DNA of 64,000 nt, taken from NCBI GenBank assembly GCA_023897205.1, contig JAHWDD010000002.1, positions 6,758,001-6,822,000 of the forward strand, read 5' to 3'. The notes beneath the pieces were generated by a model. It saw nothing but the letters and a program-made list of their open reading frames with translations, was not told where the DNA came from and did no database searches. This document shows, in pieces, positions 35,318-47,441 of the stretch. The position numbers were made by a program, and so were the translations under genes. The DNA is from Exophiala sp. HKRS030. Lineage: Eukaryota > Ascomycota > Eurotiomycetes > Chaetothyriales > Herpotrichiellaceae. The stretch's first letter is position 1. Each line of letters opens with the position of its first letter.

Positions 35318-36250
35318 CTTCCTCACAAGCTGAACGTACAACTTGACTCGCCCGGTGCAACCCTCACAATTTCTCAGTGCCGTGTGCATTCGACTTCAAT
35401 CATCAGTCATCAGCACCAGTACCAGCATCAGCATCAGCACCGTTACCACCAAACTCACAGCCCAGGAGCAATCGGCCCTTACGTTTGCCTTGCTGTCGAC
35501 TCCTTCCAACAAACCCACCGTCTTTCTTGCCTCTGCCTTGAGCCTCACCTTCTCGCCCGCAAATTCATTTCGTCCACCTTCGATTTCCTACCAACACGCG
35601 TTCACACGTCCTATACACCCTTTCCGAGGCATTTTCATTCCTGTATATCGCCAACTTCACTTAATCTCTTTCAACTGTGCTGTAAGTTGGCCCTGTCTCC
35701 GCCAGACTCGACTCGAACAACTCCGCCCGTTCGCTCAACTATACATACATCCCTATATTTCCATCCTCACAACCTTTCTGTACAATCACCAACCGGCCGT
35801 GCGTGTCTTTCACTTGCCCACCAACCAACCAACCCTTCTCTCATTGACCTCGACCGGTCTCCTCAGATCAATCGAAAAAAACCACTTACTCGCCTTCGAC
35901 GCCGGCTTCCTCTTACCCTGAGCAGAAAAAAACCCTTAAAACCCCTTCCTCAACTCGCTGCGCTTCCGTCCTCGCCTGGCACGGCCTACCCTCGCTTCGC
36001 CCATAATCCGAACTCGGCCAATATTTCAAAGACACAGCCTAGTACATAGGAGGACGCTACTCGTCTTTTCTCGTGGGGACAAAGATCATATCAGCACTCT
36101 GAGCGGCGGCCTCTTTGTTCACTCTTCAAAAAGCCGGCAACTGATCGTGATATTACAGAACCTCGGGCCTATAAGGAGTCTTATGACCTGCAAGTCACCA
36201 GAAGATGATGGACTGTCGGTGCCCACAACAATGACTCTACCCCAAACACA

Positions 36251-39200
36251 TTGCCTTCTTTCAACATGGAGAAATCAAACATGCCCAATACCTACCAATC
36301 AAATTCGAGACCTTCACAATCTCAATCCATGCCCTCTACACCTTTTCAACGACCCCAGTCACACAATGGTCTGAGAAGTTCGCCCTCACCAGATCCGGGT
36401 CCCAAAATTGGTTCACCACAATCACAGCCCTCTGACAAAAGCCACACACCACCTGCAAACAGAAAAATTCATGGCGGATGTAGATTCGAAACTGGCATGG
36501 CCAGAGCCCGACGGCGTGTTCCATATTCCTTGGGCACTGACCCTTTGGAGCCCGAAAAAGGCGAGCTCAAGGAGAAACTCACGCAGGAAGAGGATGATAC
36601 ATTGACCGCAGATATTCAAAGCCTTTATGAAAAGTTGCAACCCACCGCCGAGAGTGAGGAGCGCAGAGCCCGCTTTGTCCGAAAATTGCACGATCTCTTG
36701 AAGAAACGGTGGCCAGATTCTTCCATCAATGTCAATGTCTTTGGTTCAACCGGGAACCACTTGGGGACTTCGGATTCGGACGTCGATATCTGCATTACCA
36801 CAGATTGCATAGAGATGGAGAGAGTGTGCTCCATTGCCGAGTTACTGGCAAAGAGCGGAATGCAGAGGGTCGTCTGCGTTTCTAGTGCCAAGGTGCCGAT
36901 CGTCAAAGTCTGGGATCCTGAACTGCAAGTGGCTTGCGATATCAATGTTAACAATCCGCTTGCTCTCGAGAACACAGATCTCGTACGCACCTATGTTGAT
37001 CTCGACGCTCGTGTGCGACCATTGGCTATGCTCATCAAATATTGGGCAAAGCGAAGACTCCTGAATGATGCTGGTATGTCCTGGCTCAACCCGTTCTCAT
37101 TACAGTGCTAACAAGATGTATAGCCCTTGGAGGCACTCTCAGCTCCTATACATGGATATGCTTGGCTCTCAACTTTCTTCAAACCCGAAGTCCACCGATT
37201 CTTCCAACACTACAGCAACAGGTACATTTAAAACCCAAGATTCTTGGCGGGGTTGACGTTGCCTTTGATCGTAACATCGAAAAATACAAAGATCTAAGCA
37301 GTCGCAACCCATTATCTCTGGGACAGCTCTTGTTCCACTTCTTTCGGTACTATGCCCATGAGCTGGACTTTGAGCATAATGTCGTCTCGGTCCGCGCAGG
37401 ACGCCTCTTACCAAAGGTGGAGAAATCTTGGCATTTAACTCTAGACAACCGACTTTGTGTCGAGGAACCATTCAATGTGTCCAGAAACCTTGCCAATACA
37501 GCGGATGATACGTCTATGAGGGGAATACATTTGGAGCTGCGCCGAGCGTTTGACTTGTTGAGCCAAGGTCGCCTTGACAAATGCTGTGAACAATTCGAGC
37601 ATCCGCAGCCACAGGAGGACATCAAGCCTTCTGATATATTTGTACCACCTTCTTCGCGGCCAGTGATCACTCAGCCACCATCCCAATCTTTGCGTGGGGG
37701 CCGGAATGGAGGCCGCGGAGGTCGGCATGCAAGCCAACATCACCGTAACGCCAACGGCCGAAGATCGTCGAATCCTTCTGGACGAAACTCGGCTTACCTG
37801 AGAAATCTCCCATTCCAAATGACAACGCAGGAGCTCCAGTTACAAGCACAGCATCAGCAACACTTGCTTCATGATCAGCTATTCCAGCAGTATCAATATT
37901 TACAGCTTCAAGAGCAAGAGTTGAGAATGCAATTGCATCAGCAAAATCTGAGACATCGAGGTTTAATCGCGGCCGGCTATCCACATCTTACTGGATATCA
38001 AGGGTTTACGTCCCACGAAGAGAACCACGAAGCCAACTCTAATGGGCAAACCAACGGGCAGATGAACGGGATCGGTCGAGCTCCTTTATCTGCACCGTTA
38101 TATCAGCAGCGATTCACTCCTGTATCTCCCTATCTGCAAGCATCACACACCTCACAGGGTATTGCAACAGATCCACCATCTCCGCGCATGCATCAAGCTT
38201 TTCCTGACACGAGAAGGTTCTCCCGAAGAACATCATTAACCCAATCATCCACTGGAGGCTCTCTCAGAGCCCAGTCGCAACCTGCGCGGGTGATGCCTGG
38301 ATCCACATTCCATCGACAACATCCCAGGTTAGACATGTACAATCTTCAGGACTCTGCCCAAGGTCGTCGGTCCTCATCTTCGTCCACATCGCAGGAGCCG
38401 TACGTTGACAATCACCTGATCGGTGTGAGTTCAAGCTATGATAACGGACGGCGACCGGCGGAATATCTAGGCTACTACGTCGGTCAATCGCCGTCGTTGT
38501 CTGCCTATACACAGAGTACCACAATCTCACCAATCCCGTCCCATGTGGGACTAGCAATCCAAAATGGCGGGCTTTCACCGCGACTGAGTTCGGCATCGGT
38601 GAAGAACCCTGGTACTTCGCACACACCACCGTTGCAGTACAATTCCACAGTAACCATCGATGCTGCTAGATCCTCGGATACCTCCTCGGACGCAACCCAA
38701 AGAGGGCAGAGTGTTTCTGGTGGCGCTGGAAGCGGAAGAGGTCCACTGATTGTCGACGGGTCCGTCAATTCGCCCCATCGAAGGCGAACAACTCAGGCGG
38801 TGCATGATTCGGACGACCATTTGAACTTTAGTGCTTCGACTTCGGAGGACTTCGCATTCGACACACCGTCAAGTTCGGACGAACAATCTCAAGATGCATT
38901 TGACACGCTTTCAAATGAAAAAGCGAAACCTATGAGCCCTCGGAGCACGGTAAACCCACTACAGTCTGGTTTGAGCAAAGGAGATTTCTCGTATGGGCAA
39001 GTTTCAGCGAGTAAGCTGAAAGAAACCAATGAGAGTCTACAAAGATTGAGTGTGACGGGCAACTTTCAGTCATCTCAGACTGTGGCTTGGCCGCTTGATC
39101 GGCAACTGTCGTCAGTGGAGGAAGTGCGCACGCCGTCACCTCGAGTAGCTATGTTTCCGAAGCAAGCAGTCGCGATCGATGATCACCCGAAGACTGAATC

Positions 39201-39453
39201 CCCGTTAAGCAATGGCGGAGCATCTGACGCCAGTCACGATCGGCCATTAGCACTGAGATCGAATGGAATCCCGATCAATTCTGGACTACCACTATCTACC
39301 GGCAATATGGGCAGTTCAACAAGTGCATGGCAGCCCGCGAAAAAGAAGAAGAGAAACAAGAAAGCGACCAAGTCGGAGAATGACGCTGAAGGTCTGAATG
39401 TAGGTGGAGGAGACACAGTGCCGATGGATGACTCCCAGAGAAAGGGCGGCTAG
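36251..39453 (+). CDS. Cid1/Trf-type nucleotidyltransferase (poly(A)/poly(U) polymerase), two exons
   Basis: Exons 36251-37073 and 37124-39453 give 1050 residues; the 50-base intron has GTATGT, a GCTAAC branch and TATAG. After a disordered amino end, the catalytic domain shows FGSTGNHLGTSDSDVDI with Gly165-Ser166 and the metal-binding Asp177 and Asp179; the third carboxylate is Asp230 in VACDINVNNPLA. The central domain has LIKYWAKRR and the PAP-associated domain ends in the NPLSLGQLLFHFFRYYA region, residues about 330-400. A long C-terminal half is Q-rich (LQLQAQHQQHLL) and S-rich, ending in a lysine cluster (AKKKKRNKK). Such enzymes add U or A to the 3' ends of RNA and control decay. It is much longer than yeast-type Cid1, as usual in filamentous fungi. 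The start could also be the methionine at 36266. Confidence 0.9.
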
Positions 39454-41177
39454 GGGCTTCTATGTACACTTTCGTAGTTGCATGGTACGTGGATTGCGGA
39501 TGATTTGCCACTTGCAGGGTAGCTCCTGTCAGGCATGTGTAAACACGGGCCATGGAAGTGACGATTGACTGCTGCAGTGAGCCCTTAGATTTGCATGGCA
39601 AATGAAATCTGTTTATTCCAAGAAGCAGTTACAGAAAGATGGCGGAAATGACGATATCAACAGCAAGCATCTAGTGGTTTTATGATTTTGGGTTATGAAC
39701 AAACAAAACTTGTTGGGCGTTTGTCGAATTAGCACCATCACAGCGGGAGGCGACAGGAAGCATTCAAGGACAGATATCCGGCGTTCTGCTACAGTGGGCG
39801 AAATTTATCCCAGCAACGGCATTTCGGGCCCGCGTACGCAAGGACGATCGAGTTTGCATCTCTCTGAGAGGGCCATGGGTAGCCAGAGACGTCAGTAAGA
39901 TGATTCACTGGCTTGGTGGAGCATTTTATGAGATGTGGACATGATGGCCAAAAATGGTTACAAGCGACTTCTATACTTGGGCTACAAGATTCATTGAATT
40001 CTGCCAGTTTCTCTGGACGACTGCGTTCGATGTTCTGGGCCGCAGGTGGAATAGGAGGATACAATGGCCCTGAATGGAGAAGTAGCAGGATTGTAAAAAC
40101 AATGAACGATAGAAAAAAACAGGGCCTGATATGGGGAAGGCAGGTATAAGAATATGCGCGGAAGTCGACCAGGCATGCTAGAGGATTCAATGAATGAAAG
40201 TGACCATTATTAAGATAGAATTTCGGCTGGCCACAGAGCCTGTGTTGCATGGGCATGGTGATTCTGCTGTTGAGAAGTGGTGGGATGTAACAGACACCTT
40301 AAGAGATAACTGCAAGGCTCGACAGGTTGGTGTAAGGCTGTGGCCAAGCCTCTGAACAGACCAATCATAGTCCCGTGTCCTTCATCCCTAACTACCTACA
40401 CAGGTAATTAGTGGATGGAAACCACTTGGCGGGCCAGAGCTGACCAGAGTCTGTCACAGTGTCAAGATTGTGCCTGCATGTGCATGTGCATGTGCCTGAC
40501 ATTGGGGCTAAGGGGGCATCAATCGAAGCTTAAACTGCCCCCTCCGGGCCTCGGGCCTTAGTTGCCCCTAACTGACTAGGGTCTGCACGGGTCTGTTAGT
40601 CAAAGGAGCACCAACACGCTAAGTACCTAGGTAGGTTACCCGCCAGGTGCCCGCAGCACTTTTTAGCCTGCAGTTCACTGGCTGTTAGGTGGATGTGGCA
40701 TTCATCTATGATCCCACCATTCTTCCAAAGACCACTCGGAAAGATCTTGTCCAGACTTCCATGCCCAGATCCCATTGGATCTCAGAGCCACCAGGCTCAG
40801 GGCCCAAACTCACTCGCATGACTTTTTTATGCTTAAACCTCAAAGACACTCATGGATCGATCGATAGCCCTGTATTCCTCGTGATTCTTCACCCTATCTG
40901 CCTGTGGCCTTTGTTTCTTGCTAAAGCTATTGACCTCTACTACCATACCGCTGCTTGTAACATCAACCTTCAACCACATTCTCACACGCGATTGACTTTT
41001 CCTCGCCATCACACCACCGCTCACACCACGACTCTCCACCCTCAAGTCTGTCTTGTGCCCTTCAAAAAGGCCTTCGCCTGCGCCCGTCCGATCTCTCTGA
41101 CCGCCCTATGTCGTCCTGACCTCTCCCAATTCCCTTCCTCCTTACTTCCTTCTGGTTCAAGTTTCTCCACGAACGCC
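39454..41177. other. Intergenic region upstream of squalene epoxidase
   Basis: Contains a purine/pyrimidine tandem (tgcatg units) at 40475-40498 and the palindromic word acctaggtagg at about 40626. The 206-codon frame at 40689-41309 overlaps the start of the epoxidase in another frame and looks like translated C/T-rich leader. No other gene seen. Confidence 0.5.
40475..40498. repeat. Short tandem repeat of tgcatg units
   Basis: Reads tgcatgtgcatgtgcatgtgcctg, four copies of a six-base unit with one change. Non-coding. Confidence 0.7.
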
Positions 41178-42664
41178 ATGCCCTCATTCTGGACTCTTCG
41201 TCCGAGTCTTCGGTGGAAGCAGAGATCGATCTCGAGGAACGACGACGGCGTGTTCAACATTCTGCCGAAGTCGTCATCATCGGTGCTGGAGTTCTGGGCT
41301 GCGCTCTAGCCGTCGCATTGGGAAATCAGGGTCGCAGTGTCATTCTACTCGAGAAATCCTTGAAAGAGCCAGATCGTATTGTGGGAGAATTGCTACAACC
41401 AGGAGGGGTGTCGGCCCTGACCAGATTGGGACTGCGTCATACTCTCGACAATATCGATGCCATTCCGGTCACCGGCTACACTGTACTATATCACAGTGAG
41501 AGTGTCCCCATTCCCTATCCAGAGAATGCTACCGGAGATTTCGCTACCACGTCAGAAAATCCAAAAACACCATCAAGACCTGAAGGCCGCTCTTTTCATC
41601 ATGGACGTTTTATATCCCAGTTACGGCGTGCTGCAACCATCCACAAGAACATCACTATATTTGAAACCGAGGCGACAAATCTCATCACCTCATCATTTTC
41701 CGGTCAGGTCCTGGGTGTCGAAGCATTGACACACAAAACACAAAAAGATTTCTTTTTTGGCTCTCTAACTGTCGCATGTGATGGATATGCTTCCAAATTC
41801 CGGAAGTCTTACCACCATATCCAACCCAAGGTCAAATCCAAATTCTGGGGACTGGAATTGATCGATGCTGATTTACCAGTTTCTCATAACGGCATTGTAT
41901 GTTTGGGTGATAATCCTCCCGTACTACTCTACCAGATTGGAACCCACGAAACCAGAGCTCTCGTTGATATACCAGAGGGATTAGAATCGACCTCGACAGC
42001 CAACGGAGGTGTCAAAGGACACTTGGAAAAAGTCGTGCTCCCTTCTCTACCCAAATCTGTCCAGCCATCTTTTGCCGCCGCGCTTGAAAAAGGTGGGCTG
42101 AGGAGTATGCCCAACTCTTTGTTACCAGCAACAACCAACAAAGCTCCAGGATTTGCCATCCTGGGAGATGCACTGAACATGAGACATCCATTGACGGGAG
42201 GAGGCATGACCGTGGCATTGAACGATGTAGTCCTAATATCCGATCTTCTATCGCCTCAAAATGTTCCAGACCTCGACAATACAGCACTTGTTCTCAAACA
42301 ATTCCGCGCCTTCCATTGGCGCCGGAAGAATCTGACTTCCATCATCAACATCCTTGCTCAAGCCCTGTATGCTTTGTTCGCCGCAGGCGACTGGCAGCTC
42401 CAGTATCTTCAGAAAGGATGTTTCCGATACTTTCAATGTGGCGGCGATTGCGTCGATGGACCTGTCAGTCTTTTGGCCGGTATTATTCGCCAGCCTTTGG
42501 TGTTAATATATCATTTTTTCAGCGTTGCTTTGCTCAGCATCTGGGTCTTGTTCCAAGAGAACGGGATCCTGTTGTTTCCCCTCAGTCTTGTGCAAGGCGT
42601 CTTGGTGTTTTGGAAAGCATGTGTGGTTTTGTTCCCATATATTTTTAATGAGTTGAGAAGTTAA
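41178..42664 (+). CDS. erg1: Squalene epoxidase (squalene monooxygenase) of the ergosterol pathway
   Basis: FAD-dependent endoplasmic-reticulum enzyme that converts squalene to 2,3-oxidosqualene; target of terbinafine. About 495 residues, no intron. Seen: FAD-binding VIIGAGVLGCALAVALG, the GELLQPGG motif, EGRSFHHGRF, ACDGYASKFRK, the second FAD motif GDALNMRHPLTGGGMT and a hydrophobic tail (LLFPLSLVQGVLVFWKACVV) that anchors it in the membrane. The frame is open only from 41117 and has no ATG before GTG 41213. The likely start is ATG 41178 one frame away; one extra base in the CCC that follows (41181-41183) would join them and give a start like that of related fungal Erg1. I therefore annotate from 41178 with a probable one-base loss. 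Confidence 0.92.
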
Positions 42665-43128
42665 GATACAGTGGTGCGGATAGACGGTAGGAACTATACC
42701 GAGCGTCTGTGAATAGCCATATATATATTAGTCAAGATGCTAGAGCTTCATAATGATAAATCTGCCCAGCTATGATTATGGATTGCTCTTTGAATGTAGA
42801 ATGATCAAAGTTACACAATACGTAGATAAGGCCCTCCCGAAGGGCAGGAATTATCAGTTTTGGACCACGCCCCAGGTCTTCATACGATCAACGCTCTTTG
42901 ACAGTTATTACCACATATCGCACAATGTTTAACATCTCAAGACCTTACACTACCCTCGCGACCTAGCGTAATACTTTGCACAAGATTACCACTCATCCCT
43001 CGATCTATTCCTACGAAGATCCTCGAGAATGCCCGAGAAGGGTCAACTACTTACTCCTGACTGACTCGTACCCTTGGCCAGTCTTACTCACACCTCTTGT
43101 CTGAAGAACACCAACGCCATCCCAAGAT
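42665..43128. other. Intergenic region
   Basis: Contains the 3' flank of erg1, with an atatatatatta tract near 42717. No gene or RNA recognised. Confidence 0.5.
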
Positions 43129-43527
43129 ATGAACATCATCAACAGGGTTCAACCGCCCCGTTCCGGGAGGGAGTATGACCGGCCAGCGTACCGACGACCG
43201 CATCCAGGTACTTACGAGCTGGATATTTTCAACGCTGACATTCACGAGGACGCTCACTGGCATCGTTCAGTAGATGGAGAGGCAAGACGGGGAATAGGTA
43301 GCGGACGAGGTGACGCACGTGTCGGGTTGCGCAATCTGGACGACGAGGGAGACAGGGTCGTATGCCAGGGCTACCAATTGCATGGCGGATCAAGCGGTGG
43401 CAGAGGGAGAGGTCTTACCTCTGGTTATTCCGCTGGGAAACCTCGGCATGGTGGCTATTCAGTCAGGAATGCCGTGGCGGCCATGAGGGCTTACGCGATA
43501 AAGAAAAAAAAGCGAGACACATATTGA
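43129..43527 (+). CDS. Possible small arginine/glycine-rich protein
   Basis: A 132-codon frame whose composition is biased: R, G and D rich, with GSGRGDARVG and GGRGRGLTSG patches and a lysine cluster near the end (AIKKKKRDTY). I know no family. It lies between two housekeeping-like genes and has a plausible leader. It could equally be a chance frame in GC-balanced DNA. Confidence 0.3.
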   Translation: MNIINRVQPPRSGREYDRPAYRRPHPGTYELDIFNADIHEDAHWHRSVDGEARRGIGSGRGDARVGLRNLDDEGDRVVCQGYQLHGGSSGGRGRGLTSGYSAGKPRHGGYSVRNAVAAMRAYAIKKKKRDTY

Positions 43528-43631
43528 GTCTTCAGAAACATGACATGACAGGTAGAGAAAAAGATCCATCTAATCGATTTCTCTATCTTTTGCATCTTTG
43601 TATTTCGTCTGGAACAATACAGGTCACTCAC

Positions 43632-44882
43632 TCACTCGTTCGTCTTGATCTGCTCCAACAACTGCGTGGCACGTAACCTCTCCAGCACATACTCGCCGGC
43701 CTTGAGCGGCAAGAAGCGACTCTCGCCGACACAACGCTCGGGCAGAGGCTCGACCTCGCTGTCGTAGTTGATGCTGAAGAAGAAGGGCACCGAGTAGCGC
43801 TCGCCCGTGCCGGGCTTGCTGATGACGCGGTGGATGGTCGACTTGTACAGGCCGTTGGTCCAGCGTTGGAAGAAGTCGGCCACGTTGATCGTGAACGAGC
43901 CTGGGACCACAGGGCAGGGTCGCCAGATCGGCTGGTTTTCGGTGAGTGGCGAGGGAGGGAAGAGGATTTCGAGACCCGGGTTGGACGACGACAGCAGGAT
44001 CGTGAAGCATTCGTAGTCCGTGTGTGCGCCGAGCCCGAGTTTGCTGGCGCTGTCGGAGCTTGTAGGTGTGGTGGATGAAGACGCTGGTGCGTCAGGCAAG
44101 GCCGGTTGGCCAGGGTAGTATAGCAGGCGCGCGATGCCGCCGGGGTGCGTCGTCGCGGCGTCAAAGTACGTCTCGTCCAGGTCGAGCGACAGCGCGAACA
44201 GACGGAACAAGTGGCGTGCCAATTGCAGCACCTGGCCGTAGTAGTCGGCGATCTTTTCGTAGAAGCCTGGCAGGTCCGTCGGCGAGGGCCATAGATTCCC
44301 CAGTCCCGTTTCAGCGGGCGATTGGCCGTCCAGCTCGACGTATTTGCCGTCGCCGCCCGTCGGGTCCAGGCCGTCCTCGTAGCCCCAGTTGAAGCCCTCT
44401 TTGGTCTCTTTCTGCGCTCCGCCTTGGTCGTCCGTGTTGACGTATGTCGCGTCGTGTGGCTCGTAGCCGCGGAACAGGGGCGAGTTCCTGATGTGCAGAG
44501 CCTGTTTTTGCTCGTCGGACAGTTCGTGGAAGAACCGCGCCGCCTGCTCCAGCACGCCTGTCCTCGCCGGCTGGCTGACGCCGTGGTTGGTGATCTGGAA
44601 GAATCCCGTCGTCACGCATGCTTGTCGGATTTGCGCGGCGATGGCTTTTCGTGATTCCAGACTGCCGTCGAATGATGCGCCGATGTCAATCAGTGGTACT
44701 GTCGGTAGGGATTCGAGAGATACTCCTGGAGGTGGGCTGGTGAGCGCGCCGGCGAGTCTTTCGCGAAGACGTTCTTGTTGCGCTTTGACTTCTTCCAAGA
44801 TGGTTGGCGCGGCTTTGTATGGTTTGTAGGTGTCTATAGCCGGCTCCGGGACTGGTTGTGGGGATAGAGTCGAGGTGGCCAT
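43632..44882 (-). CDS. 2-oxoglutarate/Fe(II)-dependent dioxygenase, isopenicillin-N-synthase-like
   Basis: Encodes 416 residues in one exon. The amino-terminal DIOX_N domain begins at VPLIDIGASF (about residue 63) and includes TTGFFQITNHGV. The double-stranded beta-helix carries the iron triad His287 and Asp289 (AHTDYE) and His351 (TIHRVIS), and the 2-oxoglutarate-binding Arg362-x-Ser364 (ERYSVPFF). Members oxidise small molecules, from pigments and alkaloids to xanthine and plant hormones. The fungal members often sit in secondary-metabolite clusters, but no cluster is visible here. The gene is clearly more GC-rich than its flanks. The substrate cannot be inferred. Confidence 0.92.
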   Translation of the reverse strand: MATSTLSPQPVPEPAIDTYKPYKAAPTILEEVKAQQERLRERLAGALTSPPPGVSLESLPTVPLIDIGASFDGSLESRKAIAAQIRQACVTTGFFQITNHGVSQPARTGVLEQAARFFHELSDEQKQALHIRNSPLFRGYEPHDATYVNTDDQGGAQKETKEGFNWGYEDGLDPTGGDGKYVELDGQSPAETGLGNLWPSPTDLPGFYEKIADYYGQVLQLARHLFRLFALSLDLDETYFDAATTHPGGIARLLYYPGQPALPDAPASSSTTPTSSDSASKLGLGAHTDYECFTILLSSSNPGLEILFPPSPLTENQPIWRPCPVVPGSFTINVADFFQRWTNGLYKSTIHRVISKPGTGERYSVPFFFSINYDSEVEPLPERCVGESRFLPLKAGEYVLERLRATQLLEQIKTNE

Positions 44883-45348
44883 GCTGGCTGTTGTGTTGAT
44901 AGATCTTGGGATTTTACCAGGTGGTTATCTTCATAAGATCCGGTCTCGTCATGTCATGTCGCACTCAGAACTGAGAAGAGTAGAGAATCGAGTCTGGCTT
45001 CACGAGCTTCGGACTCGTATCTTATAGTGTCCCGGTAGCCGAGGACTGGCCAGCAGAGGAATCTGTCCAAAACGTGGCCATGCGGAAATATAGATATCTG
45101 GGTGATAATCGATTGGCTTGAGGAAAATGTGGTGGAGAAGTGGAGACGCGGAGTACAGCGACAGTCGGCGTAGGTTGACCTTTACGAAATACTGGTTAGT
45201 CTACAGTAGGTACTATTTAGTCAACGGAGACACAAAGGAGACTTGGGTCAGGTGCCTTGTACCGGTAGATAAGGTTTATCACGCGAGTGATCAAAAGTCA
45301 AGAGAGCATTCTAGATGTGATTTTGCTTGTTCATCATCATCATCATTA
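44883..45348. other. Intergenic region between two same-strand genes
   Basis: Promoter side of the dioxygenase and 3' side of the DUF2439 gene. A catcatcatcattattatg tract lies at about 45333. Nothing else seen. Confidence 0.5.
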
Positions 45349-47441
45349 TTATGAATTCATATCGTCGTGGAAAATCTGCCTCGCTGTTGTGATTCGAGTT
45401 GAAAAGACTGGCAATGGCGCCTTCATAGTCCTTGACTGTACCGGCACTGGCGCTGACCAGAAATCTGGCTTGCTCATCCCAGGTGGCCACCAGTCAAACA
45501 ACAGATATGCTTCCTCTGCCGTCCAAGGGCCGCCCTCACCTGCCAGAGCCAATTTTGCCTGTTCATCTTCTATACCTGAGTATTTTTCAGGTATCGGAAT
45601 ACCTGTAATATCAAGATCATGTGTTTGCTGTTCTCGTACGTCCAAATTGGTGTATTTTGGACAAGGTGCTAGGTGTGGAGGCATTCCAGCTGGCTTACAC
45701 GCAACAGGTACGGTATTATCGTCCATCTGAACCGCGGATTGCATGTCTTGCACGTCACTTCCAAAAGTAACCTCGCTCGTCCTATTCTTTGAAGGCGTCT
45801 CAGTAGCAGGTGGTTCTATCTCGAGCCCATGTGAATCCAAGCTTAGACGAACATCAGAGGGAGCTTGTTGTGATACCTCGAAGCCTGCTATGGTGAAGAT
45901 ATTGTCATGATTCTGGACATCTCCACCATTGCTTGGCTGTACCAGCTCACACTGGACAGAGTGCTGCTCATGTGGTGTACAAAGAGAAAGAGCAACGTCC
46001 AATTCGAAATCCTCCTGCGTCGGAAGAGCCACTTGCGAAGGAGATATCGGCGGCGAGTTTTCATCGGGAAGAAAGAGTGGGCTCGGCTCCTGGTATTTGG
46101 CCACAAAAGGAGACTTTTCAGGGGAATTTGGATCTTGAACCGGTGGGGTGAGAACCTCAGGGGTAGGTGAAGGCGAAAGCTGGCCCGCGGAAGTAGAACT
46201 GGAGGATAAGCTTATAGGCGAGAGGGCAGTGTCTACAGGTTGATCGGCGGCCACAACAGAGTCGATAGGATGACGGCACACCGGCAGAGGATTTGGTACA
46301 GGCAAAAGACAAAGAAGCTTTGGCCGAGGTCTGGAATTACCCAGGAGTAATCGACCATGCTTTTGCGGCAAGGGGCAACAGTCGAAGCTGAGGGCGCCGG
46401 GTTCCTCCGTAGGTCGAAATTGCCAGATTTGGGACTTAATTGTGCTCTTGTCAGAGGCTGCGCGTTTACTTCGCGTACATCAACAGGTAGTGGTTGGTTT
46501 TGAGCTTTTGGTTTTCGCTGCTTGACTGTTAACTTGGGCAGAGGTTTCTGACGAATTCCGCAATCTTCAGACAACGCAATTTGTTTTCTGATACTGGTAG
46601 TATGTTCTGTTGGCTTCACAAGAGGACAAGGGACTTTGTCGTCTTCATCAGAAGAAATATTAAGCACCTCTTCAGCATCCATTGACGGGGTGAGGGTCGG
46701 CCTCAATCTCTGCGGTGGGCTACTGGGTCGAGTATGGCGTCGGAGAGGCGATGGTGGTTCTCGTGCCATATAGGCTGCTTGAAGTTGAACATTGCCCTGA
46801 ATTGGCAGGTTTTCTTTGCCGGTAGAAAGTCTTGGTTTCTTTGTAGGAGGTCGAGCTGGTTCGTGGCTGTGGCCATGATTTCTCTGATCATATGGTGATT
46901 GAACAGCAAATCTGGCGCGAGCATGTCTCGCCTGGGAAGGACCAAGAAGTTCAAGTAAAGATTTAGGTCGCTGAGATTGTTGTCGCGAGTGCAAGCGTGG
47001 CTTATCGGATGTTTCTGGCTTCTCGGGTCTCTGACGGTCGAGGATTGGCGCAAGATCAGTCTCAGTCTCTCCCAGGCGTTCGCCGACCTCGACTAGTAGG
47101 CCTCGATCGAGCTGAATCTCAACGCCCTCGCCAAAGACATCCTCTTGCCTGTAATGAAGATCACCAATATAGTTCTTTGTATCATCGTATACCATAACAC
47201 GTTGATTGAAGGTATGGAAGCGGAGGGAGCCATCGTGCCACTTCTTTGCCTTCTTGTACAAGTCGCGCGTATATAGGCATCTGTACTCATGGACCGGAGC
47301 AGTATTTTGGGTGTCAGCAAAGGTCAAAGACTGGCTAGGGATGGTTGGTCTGCGGATCGAGGTGAGGGGGCCATGGTGACAACAACAATAGAAGGACATG
47401 GTGTCAGGCACTACAGTACCATTGCAACTTGAGCAGGTCAC
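45349..47441 (-). CDS. DUF2439 protein, Mte1/Dbl2/ZGRF1 family (homologous recombination factor)
   Basis: Related to budding yeast Mte1 and fission yeast Dbl2, which work with the Mph1/Fml1 helicase on D-loops. The DUF2439 domain is near the amino end: HEYRCLYTRDLYKKAKKWHDG, then GDLHYRQEDVFGEGVEIQLDRG and VGERLGETETDLAPI. The middle is disordered and basic; the C-terminal exon ends in an acidic region with GGPWTAEEAYLLFDWWPPG, which I recall from fungal orthologues. Two frames must be joined. A 44-base intron at 46478-46435 (GTACGC, CTGAC branch, TTAAG) keeps frame and gives 682 residues. The alternative is one missing C in the CCC at 46392-46394. The start is uncertain: first ATG is 47441, a later one is at 47399. 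Confidence 0.85.

Larger units (their letters stand above)
30977..36250. other. Gene-poor 5.3 kb region with short motif repeats and long C/T-rich leader
   Basis: No coding sequence recognised. It contains five exact copies of TACGGAGTA or its complement (see separate entry), a small tandem repeat at 31411-31440, and from about 35.3 kb a C/A/T-rich tract that probably is promoter and 5' leader for the nucleotidyltransferase at 36251. Open frames at 35291-36049 and 35343-35921 overlap in different frames and reflect low-complexity C-rich composition. Confidence 0.5.

Noticed and set aside
35291..36049. 252-codon and 192-codon plus-strand frames upstream of the nucleotidyltransferase
   Set aside because: They overlap in different frames, are made of low-complexity C/A/T-rich sequence and end before the real start; they are long because the leader has few stops.
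40689..41309. 206-codon plus-strand frame overlapping the start of erg1
   Set aside because: Out of frame with erg1, pyrimidine-rich, no motif. It is leader sequence plus a shadow of erg1.
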